35,345 nt of DNA from Paulinella micropora (taxonomy: Eukaryota; Cercozoa; Imbricatea; Euglyphida): the NCBI GenBank assembly GCA_009731375.1, contig BJOX01000157.1, forward strand, positions 212,492 to 247,836, written 5' to 3'. Position numbers and translations under genes: made by a program. The notes under the pieces were generated by a model. It did no database searches. It worked only from the letters and a program-made list of their open reading frames with translations, and had not been told where the DNA came from. Shown one piece after another: positions 21,369-30,838 of this stretch. Position 1 is the first letter of the stretch. Every line of letters begins with the position of its first letter.

Positions 21369-21614
21369 TGTAGGCATCACCCCCCGGATAGCCGGTAAAA
21401 AGTACCCTTTTTCTGGTGTCAGGTGCACCTACTTTTTCCCATTATTTTCAATATCGTTTGGCCGGATTTGACCTAATGCCATTTTAACCTTGGTCTGTTG
21501 CCGTTTTCTTTTCGGCTTCACTGAGCTAATATAACGAGACATCATTCTCTTTTGTGGATTTGTGTCTGGTTGTATTACCGACTTTTTATTGAGCTATCTT
21601 CGGGGATTGTAACA
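21369..21614 (+). repeat. Gypsy 5' LTR (246 bp)
   Basis: TG...CA ends. A TATA-like TAATATAA at 21527-21534 may be the core promoter, with the rest as R/U5. Differences from the 3' LTR: C/A at 21383, C/T at 21405, G/A at 21415, C/G at 21432, a missing T just after, and T/G at 21555. Confidence 0.93.
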
Positions 21615-21615
21615 T

Positions 21616-21630
21616 TGGAGTCACCAGCAC
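21616..21630 (+). promoter_or_regulatory. Primer-binding site
   Basis: TGGAGTCACCAGCAC starts one base after the LTR. TGG pairs with the CCA end of a tRNA, and the complement predicts a primer tRNA ending GGTGACTCCA. I cannot assign the tRNA. The leader 21631-22375 (about 745 bp) has no convincing gene. Confidence 0.65.
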
Positions 21631-22375
21631 AAGGCTGATTTCTTTTCTGGCTTGTTTTTGGAACAGCAGAAAGAAAAATTAGATAGATCTATCTCTTCTG
21701 AGTAGGTGTTCCAAAAAACAAATACTCCAGCACATCCCCACACAGCTCTTTTTGCAAAACTATACGTCTAGGCGTTTGTGAGTAGGTGTCTCAGTACCCT
21801 CTCCACAGCCTGTATCTGTGTCCTCACAAGGAGGCTAGACACCAGACCTCGTAGCTGTTCTTTTGTTCTCTCTTGAGACAGAGACAGAGTAGGTCAACAG
21901 ACGTACAAACAAACACTCACAGATACAAACAAACTTGAAGGACACGAGCGTAGTACTCCTCCTTTCAAGTCTGTGCACTTTGTTGCCTCTCAAACCACAC
22001 ACATCAAAGTATTTTTGCAAATCTCTGACTGTCTTTCAACAATAGGTCTGAACAAGTGTCAGACGACAAGTCTACTTCTCAAGAAGTGCTTCTCTAGCCT
22101 CTTTGACATTATCTGTACATAGGTTCTCGTACCTCATAACAGATACAACAACAAAAAGAGAAAAAGAAAAGAGAAGTGGAGAAGGAGATCAAATTTTCAG
22201 AGAAAGTCGTACAGATTACTTCTTTCTCACAAAAAAAAAACACATAAGACATAGAGGTGAGACGCTCTCTCTCTATACTGTCTTTTCGTTTTTTCTCTCT
22301 ATTCGTTCCTCATAGACGAACAGAGCAATTACGGGGTAGAAACAACTCTGTCTCATCCGTATTCCTTCAGCGTCC

Positions 22376-24769
22376 ATGTCTACTAGGTCTGAAGACTGGC
22401 AGGAAGGAGGGGGGGAGAGTGAGCGAACCCCAGGAAACGAAGAGGAGTTCGTTGACCCTCATGCAGAAGGAGGAGATCTGGCACCTTCCTTTGACACAGG
22501 AGGAGCAGAGAATCAATTTTTTACTGCGCCTTCCTTTGACACAGGAGGAGCAGAGGAAGTCGAGGAGGAGGAGAATGGAGGAAAGGAAGCGATGTTTGTG
22601 GCCGAATATGGCAAACTAAGTAAGAAGGAGTTTGAGGAGAAGAAAGGGAAGGATGAGGCCTATAAATGGCTATACATTCCCCAAGAAATGCGATGGGGAC
22701 AACCCTTGAAGAAGGAGGACATCTGTTACCCTCTCCCAAGGCAAGCTCTGCCTCTCGCAGAATTCCTCAGAGACGACGGTGCACAGTTACAGGTGCAACA
22801 TGTCTCATTTGGGGACAATATGTCTTTACTGGAGCTACTCGACCTCTCATGAACAGTGTTTGAGTGTGCTATACTCTTTGAGTACCAGACTGGAAAGACT
22901 GTGCTGCCATGGAACACAAGAGCACTGGCTAGGTTGCTCGATCCTGGTCAGGACATTGATTCAATAAAGAGAGTGGAAAAGGAGTTTAAGTTCAGGAATC
23001 CAAAAGGACAGATCAATGTCATGGATGTGTCTCTGAAACTTATGGAGGCCAAGTTAGTGGACCTGGGTAAACTCCAACACACCCAGTTTGGCAGGGACCT
23101 TCACCCGGCCCTGAGGGAAATAGAAGGCGAAGCTGGAGGGGTGACGAGGATGAAGAAGCTGCATGCGGCCTTGGTGAAGGATGACGCATGGAAGAGGTGG
23201 GTCTTCACGAAGGATCATACGATCTTGGAGGGGACGGCCGCACCACCCCCCACCAATAAAGCGGGAGAGAAGGAGTTGGCGGAGAAGGCCTTGTTCCTTC
23301 GGAAGGCAGCTGAGATCCTGTCTTTTTTTCATCATGCCCAAGAGCTGTATATCAAAGAGCTAGCGGCTGAGAAAGAAAAGAAGGAGATGGAGGCAAAGAT
23401 TGCATTAGCCAAGGCGGCGGGAACAAAGGGACCGAAATATTCCTCTGGATCTTATATGGCTCCCTCGGGCCGCTCCGCCCCGTCAGCCCACACAGCCCCT
23501 TCGGCCCCTGCGACTAGCTCAGCGCCTACCACTGTCATTGTCAACAGTAATGACAAAAAGGACAGACAGGCTATCATACAGGCCTTCCAAAAATATACAA
23601 AGTCCGATGCCACTGCTCTGACGCTGTATGCAGAGACAGCGAGTCAGAAGGACACGGATGCGAACCTTCGAGACAAGCTCAGAAGAATTGATGCTTGTAT
23701 GAAGCAGCATCCAACGGACGAAACACAGGAGTATGAGGCGTTGTACACCTTGTTGGACCCATCAATCATCACACAAGGGTTTGATGTTGGGGAGTACAAG
23801 GCGATGAGAGCGGTAGAGGTGGCGGCTAGGAGAGCAGCCTCAGACCTGCAATGCACGGTGCCAGTTGCCGTCCTCTTGCAATACTTTAAAACTCATGGGT
23901 ATCAGCACCTGTGCACTGGTACTTTGATTGGGTTTGAGATTTTTCAAGAGGTGAACGAAGGGCTGGGCATTGGCACGAGGTTGGCAGCGATCCTCACTGA
24001 GGTCAGCGCCAAGTACGGTCTCTTTTATAGCCGGAAGTCTATCATTTTGTACTTCCTGAGTGCTTTGTGTACACGACACCCGAGCAAGCTCGCAAGGATC
24101 ATACAGTCCTGTCCGACCTTCACGGCGGTGAAGACAGCTGATTTTTTAGAAACGAATATATACGAGAGGACTGTAGCGGCTACTCCGCCGGGCGACCTGT
24201 TCAAGGAGGTGCTCGACGCGTGTTCCGAATTGGACACGGCCACCGAGTCATTCTCCAGTGCCGCGACACAGGGGGTTGGAGGTGCTCAAGCAGCACATGC
24301 AACTCGAACTGCAGGTCTCAAGAGGGGGAGAGATGATGAGCCGACGCCGTGCTACCTCTATTTTTCATACATGGCGTGCAAGCATGAGGCACAGAAAGGA
24401 GTAGGCAATTGCCTCTTCAGCCACGACTCTCTTGATGATAGGCAGCGAAATCTTTTCCTTAGAGAGCTCGAATGCATGAAAAAGACCATGTACGCCATGT
24501 ACAAGAAGGAGTTGGAGGAGGGGAGGTGGAATGCGAATATGGTCTCGGATGTGGATTTCCGGGAGGCCATCATTTACCTTCTTGACAGAATGAAGAGAAG
24601 GGAGAAGAGAGAGACATCGGGCCGATCAAAGGCGCCGACTAGAGGAGGAGGAGAGATGAGAGGATCGTCACGAGGGTCCCGAGGGACACCAAGAGGGGCT
24701 GCACCACGAGGACGAGGCTTTCGTGGAAGGGGAGGACGGACCCCAGCGCGCCCTCCCAGAGGACACTGA
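22376..24769 (+). CDS. gag: Gag polyprotein, interrupted by one in-frame TGA
   Basis: Presumed structural protein that forms the particle and binds the RNA. The ATG at 22376 follows an in-frame TAG at 22337. The frame has 797 codons to the TGA at 24767, with one internal TGA at 22850 (codon 159). The N-terminus is acidic and holds a duplicated APSFDTGGAE. The middle is helical and charged (AAEKEKKEMEAKIALAK), followed by an Ala/Pro/Ser linker near codons 360-385. Near the end, cysteines 659, 668, 679 and histidine 683 give C-x8-C-x10-C-x3-H, a CCCH-type finger and not the CCHC knuckle usual in Gag. The last 50 codons are RG/RGG-rich, suited to RNA binding. The domain order supports Gag; the sequence itself is not close to any Gag I know. 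The TGA may be a mutation (CGA to TGA), read-through, or inside a small intron. Confidence 0.8.
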
Positions 24770-24964
24770 TACTGGAATTATAGCACCAGTTCCAGCTCCA
24801 ACTACCCCCAGCAAGCTTATACCGCTACGGAGGGGGGACGTCAAGACGAAGACACCGGCTCAGGTGAGCGTGTTGTCGTCGTAGACTGACGGGAGGAGAA
24901 GAGAGAGGAAAAGAAGAGAGAGAAGGAGATAAAAACTGTTCTTTTTAATCCGACAGTCACAGAT
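24770..24964 (+). other. Gag-pol spacer, possible small intron
   Basis: 195 bp in the same frame as both gag and pol, interrupted only by a TGA at 24887. CAG|GTGAGC at 24864 is a consensus donor. CTTTTTAATCCGACAG ending at 24956, or TCACAG ending at 24962, is a fair acceptor. Removing 93 or 99 nt would keep the frame and delete the TGA at 24887, leaving only the gag terminator at 24767 between gag and pol. This is inference. Confidence 0.35.
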
Positions 24965-27370
24965 ATGCCTACTGTTGATGAACATGATACGAACGGTTCC
25001 GTTCCTCCCAGACGTGAAGGTGAAGGCACACAGCCTCACAAGCCTCAAGGTAAGCACTTGCTAGTTCATCCTTCGAGAGCTAATATGATAAATGATGCGA
25101 ATAGGAAGGCGAAGAAGGCGATGGAGGAGAGGAAGCCGAAACCAAAGGCTAGGTCTCCTCCTACGAAGAAGCAGCGGACCGTACCCTTGCCAAAGGACTC
25201 AATAGTCTCTGCTATAGACACTAGTACACTCGGTGTACCAGACTCTGTCCAAAAGACACTCGAGATACCGGAAGCCCCGGAGACTCAAGAAGTTAAGTTG
25301 GCGGAAAAGGGGGGAGAACGAGAAGAGGACAAGGAACTTGAGCTTAGACTCAAAACCCTAGAACGAAAAATTCATGTGCTAGCGGCTAGTTTACATAGAC
25401 CAGACGCGCTATGCTACACTGACCTCTTTTGTGAAACTTTACAAACCACATTAAAAGTTGGTAATGATACGATGGCGAATATTAATATTGTCGGCCAGAA
25501 GTTTTTGAATAGTCACCGGACATGGGTGGACAAAAACATTAGAAAAACAAAGGGGACCCTAAAAGGGGTAGGCAGCCGTACGGAAATTACGGGCATCGTC
25601 ACATTAATTTTCAAATTGAAATCCGGTCGAGTATATCGTGCGGACCTCTATGTTGTCCCCGATTACCACGGTTCAATCCTGCTGTCGTATGACCAATTGG
25701 CTACGATGGGGGCTGTGATCGATTGCGCCGCACGGCGGGTGATTTATGGAGTGAAGAATGGAGAGGAGGAGGATATTAATCCGATGACTGCTACTGACTC
25801 ATACGAGGCTTTTGAGCTGAGTCTAGCAACGGAGAGGAAAAAGTTGGCCTTCGTACATGAGGCAACTGAAGCCTATGTACACCCCTATGTCACAGTGCCG
25901 GAGGAACTGACCTGGACCGACAATTGGGAGACGGAGATGCAGGCGTATACGGTTACGATTCCCGCATGGGACAGAAAGTCTATTGATGACTTAGTCGTAG
26001 CGCGTAATGAGGAGATAATATGTGTTGCGAAACAGTGCCCGTCGTTGGCCAGATTCGCAGAAGGTTGCGGGGCAGATGTCAATATTACTAATGGCTACTG
26101 TTACCATGCGAAGGTGTCAGATGAGAAGAGAGAGGCGTTTGTGCCAAGGAGGAAGGGGCGTATCCCCGATACTCCAGCGGATGACATTAAAACTTTTATC
26201 ACGAACTTTTGGGGCGATGTGCCTACCTGGCCGCGCTCATTAACTGAAGTGAAAAAGTGTCTACGGACTCTATTTGAGAGTAACAAGCCGTATACTGTCA
26301 TTCTGCCATACAATGAGAAGGCGATCTGGGCACAGGAGATAAGGGACCGGCTTATTGATCATCCTATACCTGTTCCTTCTCGCAAGCAACAGTTAGTGGT
26401 GGCTTGTCGACTCGGGTCTCGGGAGCAGAGCAGTGCATACAAGCAAAAGCTCAGAGCCCAGGACAAGTTGAAATTGATACCTCAAGCTTTCACATGCTTT
26501 GATGGTTTCTACACCCGTAAGGCTCCGATACAATACGCGAACCTTATTGATATGCTTGTCGGGCTGGGTCATGATGATGAGCCGGACACAGTCACGTATG
26601 AAAGAACGGGACTAGACGATTTGTCCGAGGAAGATTTGAGTTTGGAGGAGGACTTAGCGCCCCTCAAGGAGCATAAGAAGATGTCGGAGGAAGATTTCCA
26701 AGCGGCGGCGCGGAAAATTTTAGAAGAAGGAGTGGGTTCGGAGAGAGAGAAGGCGTTTCTCAAAGCTAAGATGGAGGCGTACAGAGAAATTTTCGACCCT
26801 CCTCGGGCAGGTGGTGTAAAGTCGGATGACTTCACTGCTGTCATTTACAAGATACCGGGTGCGGAGCCATCTCCGGCACCACGGAGGGCAAATTTGAGCA
26901 TACATGAGGCAAAAATAGCGGAGGAGAATGTGAGACAGTTGCTCGATGAGGACTTTATTGAGAGATCTACATCTCCAATTGTCTCTCAACCGAAAATCGT
27001 CCCTAAGCCAGGAGGAGAATGGCGCTTGACGATCAATTATGCCCGTGTGAATAAGGTGCTAGAGGAAGAGAGAAATCCTCTGCCGACCTTAGAAGAAGGC
27101 AGAAGGGTGCTGCGGAATGCTAAATTCTATTCGGTCATTGACCTTAAGAACGGCTTCTGGCAGATACCACTGGACGAGAAATCCAGATGGCTGACTGCAT
27201 TCGTTGTGTGTATGGAAATATACCAGTGGAAGGTGCTTCCAATAGGACTCAAACAGGCCCCGGGGCTCTTTCAGAAGGCGATGCAGAAGATGTTGAGCTG
27301 TCAGGATAGCGATTCAGAAGGCAAAGCTAAGATGCAGAATATGACGACCAGTCGGAGGATGGTTTTATGA
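24965..27370 (+). CDS. pol: Pol part 1: protease and first half of reverse transcriptase
   Basis: 801 residues. The N-terminus is basic and proline-rich. Residues about 160-265 form a retropepsin-like domain: DTMA at 168-171 sits where DTGA is expected, and ILLSYDQLATMGAVIDC near 238-255 matches the conserved C-terminal part. About 330 residues of linker follow, with no known domain. RT starts near residue 610: LLDEDFIERSTSPIVSQPKI, GGEWRLTINYARVN, VIDLKNGFWQIPL (first catalytic Asp at 726), and the LPIGLKQAPGLFQKAM block. The frame then runs about 24 further codons to TGA at 27368, before the YIDD box. Overlap with the next frame is ATGA (27367-27370). Protease matures Gag-Pol; RT copies the RNA. 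The start ATG is arbitrary if Pol is made as a Gag fusion. Confidence 0.85.
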   Translation: MPTVDEHDTNGSVPPRREGEGTQPHKPQGKHLLVHPSRANMINDANRKAKKAMEERKPKPKARSPPTKKQRTVPLPKDSIVSAIDTSTLGVPDSVQKTLEIPEAPETQEVKLAEKGGEREEDKELELRLKTLERKIHVLAASLHRPDALCYTDLFCETLQTTLKVGNDTMANINIVGQKFLNSHRTWVDKNIRKTKGTLKGVGSRTEITGIVTLIFKLKSGRVYRADLYVVPDYHGSILLSYDQLATMGAVIDCAARRVIYGVKNGEEEDINPMTATDSYEAFELSLATERKKLAFVHEATEAYVHPYVTVPEELTWTDNWETEMQAYTVTIPAWDRKSIDDLVVARNEEIICVAKQCPSLARFAEGCGADVNITNGYCYHAKVSDEKREAFVPRRKGRIPDTPADDIKTFITNFWGDVPTWPRSLTEVKKCLRTLFESNKPYTVILPYNEKAIWAQEIRDRLIDHPIPVPSRKQQLVVACRLGSREQSSAYKQKLRAQDKLKLIPQAFTCFDGFYTRKAPIQYANLIDMLVGLGHDDEPDTVTYERTGLDDLSEEDLSLEEDLAPLKEHKKMSEEDFQAAARKILEEGVGSEREKAFLKAKMEAYREIFDPPRAGGVKSDDFTAVIYKIPGAEPSPAPRRANLSIHEAKIAEENVRQLLDEDFIERSTSPIVSQPKIVPKPGGEWRLTINYARVNKVLEEERNPLPTLEEGRRVLRNAKFYSVIDLKNGFWQIPLDEKSRWLTAFVVCMEIYQWKVLPIGLKQAPGLFQKAMQKMLSCQDSDSEGKAKMQNMTTSRRMVL

Positions 27371-27374
27371 GAAG
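27292..27374 (+). other. Extra segment inside RT: candidate small intron or insertion
   Basis: Between the FQ of the FQKAM block (27269) and YIDD (27409) lie about 46 codons; gypsy RTs normally have about 19-20. The surplus is about 80 nt, and the frame changes by an amount that fits a removal of 3n+2. GTTGAG at 27292 with AG ending at 27371 or 27374 would excise 80 or 83 nt and restore both spacing and frame. The donor is only moderately good. A programmed -1 shift, or a simple insertion into this copy, are the alternatives. Confidence 0.4.
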
Positions 27375-30300
27375 GAGAGGACAGAAGGCGGGAGAATATG
27401 CATTTTGTTACATCGATGACATCATCGTATACTCTAACACAATGGAAGAGCATATCGATCACTTGTCAGATGTCTTCAGGCGCATCGGAGCTTTTGGCCT
27501 GAAATGCAACCTAAAGAAATGTCAGCTTGCCAGGACAAGTGTGACGTATTTGGGTTACGAGATTTCTCATAATAGGGTCTCGATATCGCGCGAAAAGAGG
27601 GAGGAGATCATGAGTAGACAGTTGCCAAAGAATCGCACGGAGTTACACTCTTTTCTTGCGATGGCACAGTACTACAGCCAGTTCATACCCGATTGGGGTG
27701 CAACTCGGGCTAAGCTGGAGAAGATGATTGATTTTGGAGACTTTGAGAAGTGGGATGAGGAGGCTTTGCAGGCGTTTAATACGCTCAAAGATATCATTTA
27801 TAAAGATCCCAAGGACGGCGGATTAGTACTTATGATGCCCGACTTTACGAAACCGTTCGTAGTCGACACGGATGCATCTAAGTTTGCGATTGGCGCGGTG
27901 CTGCAACAGGAAGATGAGGAGAAAAAGTTGCGCCCGATCATGTTTATTAGTAGAAAGCTGTGTGCGGCGGAGCGAAATTACTGCACGCGACAGAGGGAGG
28001 CGTTGGCAGTAGTATGGGCTCTCAAGAGGCTCAGAGAATACTTGTGGGGAGGACCTCTATTCACGGTTAGGACCGATCATCACAACCTTCTTTGGTTGAT
28101 GAATCATGAACAAACCGGCCGTTTGGCGCGGTGGCAAGCTTTCTTGTCATGTTTCAATTTCACGATGGTCTACTTACCGGGAAAGCGAAACGTAGTCGCT
28201 GATAGCCTTTCCAGGCTAGAGTTTCAGTCGGAGGTGTCGGCTCTCGTATCATCAGTGGAGATGATGGACCTGTCCACGGACAAGGTATACGAGGTGAGCC
28301 ACATAGAGGCGATGCAGATGGCAAGAGGCGTTCGTTATGACCGCACGGGTCTACGATATAGTCCTCAAGGCCCGGAGCATGGCATATGCTGTGAGGCGCA
28401 TGTTCTCGAAGACGCTGAGTGGTCTTATGAGGCATACGAGAACGCGAAGGCGAATATAAAAGAAGAGGAGGAGACGACTGAGGTCTGTACTGAACCTCCA
28501 CAGGAAAATCGAAGCGAGCTTGATGAAGACCCGGAAAGGGTAGGAGTAAGGTTGGAGGACGGTACTATTCATATCGCCTCGCCTACCGCGTGGAGGCAGC
28601 AACAGGCGACGGATCCGGAGTTCAAGGAGCTCATAACGTTATACAAGAACCCTAATGAGCTTAAAAAGACTCCACAGATCAAAGATCAGATGAAGGAGAT
28701 GGCGTGGAGAGATGGGCTATTGTGGTACAAGGGCCAGCATGGCAAATTTGCATCACAGCCTGACAAATGGACTCTCTGGGTACCAGAGAAGTTGAGGCGC
28801 TTTATATATGTCGCAGCCCATAACTGCCCCTTACTGGCACATCCGGGTCGACAAAGAACTCATTGGTTCATAGCGAGGCGATTTTGGTGGAAAGGGATGA
28901 AGGAGGAGATAGACAGGGAAGTGGACGCATGCATCCCATGCAAAACCACAAAGACACCGCTGAAGGCGAACTTTGGCCTGATCGGTACATTCCCGTTACA
29001 CGCCGGGATGTTTGAATTTTTACACATCGATCATGTGGGACCTTTCCCCGAATCGGCAGAAGGGTACAGATACCTTCTTACCGCAATAGATCGAGCCACC
29101 AATTATGTCTGGGTTGTTCCTGTTAAGGACGCTACAGGCAAGACAACTGCGGAGGCTCTGATCGATAGGATCGTCTCGCAGATCGGAGTGCCTAGAAAGA
29201 TATGTTCTGATCGAGGTTCTGACTTTAATAATGAAGTCATCGACAGACTATCTAAGTACTACGGGATGAAATGGCAATATGTTACTGCCTATAACCCGAG
29301 AGCGAATGGCAAGATCGAGCGGGTACATAGACCTCTCAAAGCCTCGCTTAAGATGTACTGTATGAAGAAGGAGAATCAGAGAGCCTGGGTGGAGGCAGCA
29401 CCTTCATTTGCCTTTGCAATGAACTGTCTACCCTCATCGGCATTAGGAGGAGCCAGGAGCTCAGTCTCGCCATATCAATTGGTTTACGGCCGAGAGCCTA
29501 ATATCCCAACCTCACTTCTGCATCCAAAAGACACTTGGGCAGATGAGGATGAGTTGTTCGGGATGAGACTAAGAGCGAAGATGGAGGCGGAACAAATAGT
29601 TGCGGCGCACAGGGAGGCGGAGCGCAGAAAGACTGACGCACAAGGAGTGCGACAAGCGCACTTAGATCAAGTCCGTTTCCAGGTTGGGGATATTGTACTC
29701 TTGTACCATCCTCAAGTCCCTAAGGGGGTTAGCTCTAAGCTGTTTACCCACTGGAAAGGACCATACCAGATCATGGAACAGATGGGACCTCTGAATTATA
29801 AGATCAGGGGTAGAGGGAAGGTGCAGATTGTGAATGTTCGAAGGCTGATCAAATATGACCCCTTCTTACTTGAGGATGAATCCGTTGAGGAGGCGTTGAA
29901 ACGGATGAAGGAGGACTTCAAAGAGGTACCGCCTATACAGAAGGAGGATACCTTAGAGGAGGAGAATGCCTATCGGGCACCGGTCACGGAGAAGGAGGAG
30001 ACCGAGAAGGAGAGTAAGGAAGACTCAAACCGCAAAAGCGCGGCGGGGACTCAGTCTAAAGCCCCCATAGTCCGCGGCGGTACGAAGGAGAAGTTCACGG
30101 AGGCGCAGAGGAGGAGAGCGCAAAACGATCTCATCTTCGACCAACCGAGGAAGGTGGCAAGGTCGACGCGAGCGACGGATGTCCATGGAGGAGGAGGGGA
30201 GAAGGACACTAACCCGAACGCGGGTAATGTGGACATTCGACATGTGCGATGGAAGGAAGGAGAGGCGATTGCGGCCATCAAGTGGGTCCGAGACGCTTTT

Positions 30301-30747
30301 TATCTGTTGAGACCGGCAGAATCTCATGTTGCCGATGACACTCTCTCAGATCTTTATCTCATGCGAGCTGTGGCGGTCCCGCAGACTACACGGGCAGCAC
30401 GGACATCGAAGAGATCCTTAGCAGCAAAAACGATACAACCGGTACTCCATTTTTGGAGAAGCATGGACCCTGTTGAGGATCCAAAAGCTAGACAATATTT
30501 ACCGGTGTACAAAGACGCGAAAAATCTCGAGACATGGGATGATACTATTACCCTTCGAGACAAAGACCACACTGCGTGGACTATTCAGTCACTGCCTAGA
30601 GGAGTGCTTGACATTCCTTTTGACTTATCTTTGGGCGCCATCCCTAACAAAATATGGGACATTCTGGAGGAGTCGAAGTTTGACTTGACTTTTGTTGGCG
30701 GCCCGCCACCTGGCAAAGGGGTTCGCGCAAGGCGACGAAGGCAGTAA
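27367..30747 (+). CDS. pol: Pol part 2: RT end, RNase H, integrase and long C-terminal tail
   Basis: 1,126 residues, one uninterrupted frame ending in TAA. RT catalytic YIDD at residues 15-18 (CYIDDIIVYS), then LGYEIS and the connection. RNase H: VVDTDASKFAIGAVL (Asp169), Glu211 in CTRQREALAVVWAL, Asp237 in RTDHHNLLWL, Asp279 in VVADSLSR. Integrase zinc site: His485, His492, Cys522, Cys525. Catalytic core: Asp555 (HIDHVGPFP), Asp615 (CSDRGSDF), Glu651 (NGKIERVHR), spacing D-x59-D-x35-E. GPY module at 798-800 (HWKGPYQI). All catalytic residues are present. Residues about 830-1126 are first acidic, then basic, then a folded-looking segment with YLPVYKDAKNLETWDD and an Arg-rich end; I recognise no chromodomain or other domain. 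The ATG is in the middle of RT, so it is unlikely to be a true start. Confidence 0.92.
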   Translation: MRRRGQKAGEYAFCYIDDIIVYSNTMEEHIDHLSDVFRRIGAFGLKCNLKKCQLARTSVTYLGYEISHNRVSISREKREEIMSRQLPKNRTELHSFLAMAQYYSQFIPDWGATRAKLEKMIDFGDFEKWDEEALQAFNTLKDIIYKDPKDGGLVLMMPDFTKPFVVDTDASKFAIGAVLQQEDEEKKLRPIMFISRKLCAAERNYCTRQREALAVVWALKRLREYLWGGPLFTVRTDHHNLLWLMNHEQTGRLARWQAFLSCFNFTMVYLPGKRNVVADSLSRLEFQSEVSALVSSVEMMDLSTDKVYEVSHIEAMQMARGVRYDRTGLRYSPQGPEHGICCEAHVLEDAEWSYEAYENAKANIKEEEETTEVCTEPPQENRSELDEDPERVGVRLEDGTIHIASPTAWRQQQATDPEFKELITLYKNPNELKKTPQIKDQMKEMAWRDGLLWYKGQHGKFASQPDKWTLWVPEKLRRFIYVAAHNCPLLAHPGRQRTHWFIARRFWWKGMKEEIDREVDACIPCKTTKTPLKANFGLIGTFPLHAGMFEFLHIDHVGPFPESAEGYRYLLTAIDRATNYVWVVPVKDATGKTTAEALIDRIVSQIGVPRKICSDRGSDFNNEVIDRLSKYYGMKWQYVTAYNPRANGKIERVHRPLKASLKMYCMKKENQRAWVEAAPSFAFAMNCLPSSALGGARSSVSPYQLVYGREPNIPTSLLHPKDTWADEDELFGMRLRAKMEAEQIVAAHREAERRKTDAQGVRQAHLDQVRFQVGDIVLLYHPQVPKGVSSKLFTHWKGPYQIMEQMGPLNYKIRGRGKVQIVNVRRLIKYDPFLLEDESVEEALKRMKEDFKEVPPIQKEDTLEEENAYRAPVTEKEETEKESKEDSNRKSAAGTQSKAPIVRGGTKEKFTEAQRRRAQNDLIFDQPRKVARSTRATDVHGGGGEKDTNPNAGNVDIRHVRWKEGEAIAAIKWVRDAFYLLRPAESHVADDTLSDLYLMRAVAVPQTTRAARTSKRSLAAKTIQPVLHFWRSMDPVEDPKARQYLPVYKDAKNLETWDDTITLRDKDHTAWTIQSLPRGVLDIPFDLSLGAIPNKIWDILEESKFDLTFVGGPPPGKGVRARRRRQ

Positions 30748-30838
30748 GTGACATTTTTTTCTTTTATCACGCGTCGGACATTGAAAGCTGCATGTGGATT
30801 AATCTCATAGTGCCCATGTCAGATCATGTCTTATTAAA

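Noticed and set aside
23054-23341. Minus-strand frames of 60-110 codons within gag and pol (for example here and 28160-28501)
   Set aside because: They overlap well-supported plus-strand coding sequence and have no recognisable content.
27361-27367. GGTTTTA as a programmed -1 frameshift site
   Set aside because: It fits the X-XXY-YYZ pattern only in part, and a shift here would leave about 26 surplus codons in RT. Kept only as an alternative to an intron.
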